Shown: positions 63,969-64,000 of the stretch, in pieces
Layout: every line of letters starts with the position of its first letter
How positions within the stretch are numbered: the first letter of the stretch is position 1
DNA from: DATMER01 sp963844885
Lineage (GTDB): Bacteria > Acidobacteriota > Thermoanaerobaculia > Multivoradales > UBA5704
NCBI GenBank assembly: GCA_963844885.1
Contig: CAWJQA010000017.1
Location: forward strand, 195,012 to 259,011
Length of the DNA: 64,000 nucleotides
Reading direction: 5' to 3'
The notes under the pieces: model-generated
The model's input: only the letters and a program-made list of their open reading frames with translations
What the model was told of the DNA's origin: nothing
The model's database searches: none
Translations under genes and position numbers: made by a program

Positions 63969-64000
63969 GGAAGTCCCTCCTACTTTGCCTTGCGGGTCTA

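Overview
The window is 64 kb of GC-rich, densely packed bacterial chromosome from a diderm. Lipid A/LPS genes (waaA, lpxK, an LpxL-like acyltransferase), a secretin and periplasmic Cu/Zn SOD show an outer membrane; mreBCD-mrdA-rodA shows a rod-shape machinery. The gene set (many GT39-type membrane glycosyltransferases, TPR proteins with an N-terminal zinc-finger-like segment, FecR proteins, M16 and M14 secreted peptidases, a PilMNO/Gsp hybrid secretion operon) recalls Acidobacteriota, possibly a Thermoanaerobaculia-like lineage. That assignment is inference; no rRNA or other taxonomic marker is present.

Layout. 0-9.9 kb: membrane glycosyltransferases, a zinc-ribbon protein, a VapBC-type pair, an ECF sigma gene with a membrane partner, an ORF6N gene with striking palindromic repeats, then a minus-strand quinone-biosynthesis-like cluster (UbiX, UbiA, DUF362, flippase-like). 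10-13 kb: a two-gene M16 peptidase operon ending in a 20-bp-period repeat tract. 13.2-20 kb: accessory region with a zinc-finger/TPR protein and a tiny secreted peptide, a lower-GC TPR plus serine-hydrolase pair, a broken DinB gene, and an XRE-ImmA/IrrE plus PIN-domain pair with its own promoter/operator. 20-24.7 kb: secreted beta-propeller, GT39, and biotin carboxylase with carrier protein. 24.8-35.2 kb: FecR protein, mreB-mreC-mreD-mrdA-rodA-rng and a kinase/TIM-barrel fusion, all plus strand. 35.3-35.8 kb: a perfectly phased array of 24 units of 20 bp. 35.8-48.6 kb: a long minus-strand operon (ECF sigma, anti-sigma, secretin-N protein, GspF, GspE, PilM, PilN, PilO, GspC/PilP-like, secretin, three pseudopilins, dut). 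48.7-54.2 kb: waaA-lpxK, an inserted MazEF-like pair, an lpxL-like gene and another membrane glycosyltransferase. 54.4-61.4 kb: small unknown genes, class V aminotransferase, M14 peptidase, DUF3108 protein, SodC and a BNR-like protein. 61.4-64 kb: DHFR-like protein, membrane HExxH protein, and an integron attC site with a methyltransferase cassette.

Two general points matter to the reader. First, at least ten conserved genes between 23 and 51 kb (accC, fecR-type, mreB, mrdA, a pseudopilin, pilM, gspE, gspF, waaA, lpxK) carry one or more single-base frameshifts while keeping all catalytic motifs; this looks like sequencing or assembly error, not decay. Second, the window is unusually rich in non-coding repeats: four GTTGGGGA palindromes, the ORF6N-linked palindromes (which recur inside the ORF6N coding sequence), two 20-bp-period arrays, C-rich stem-loops lying inside three coding regions, and an integron attC.
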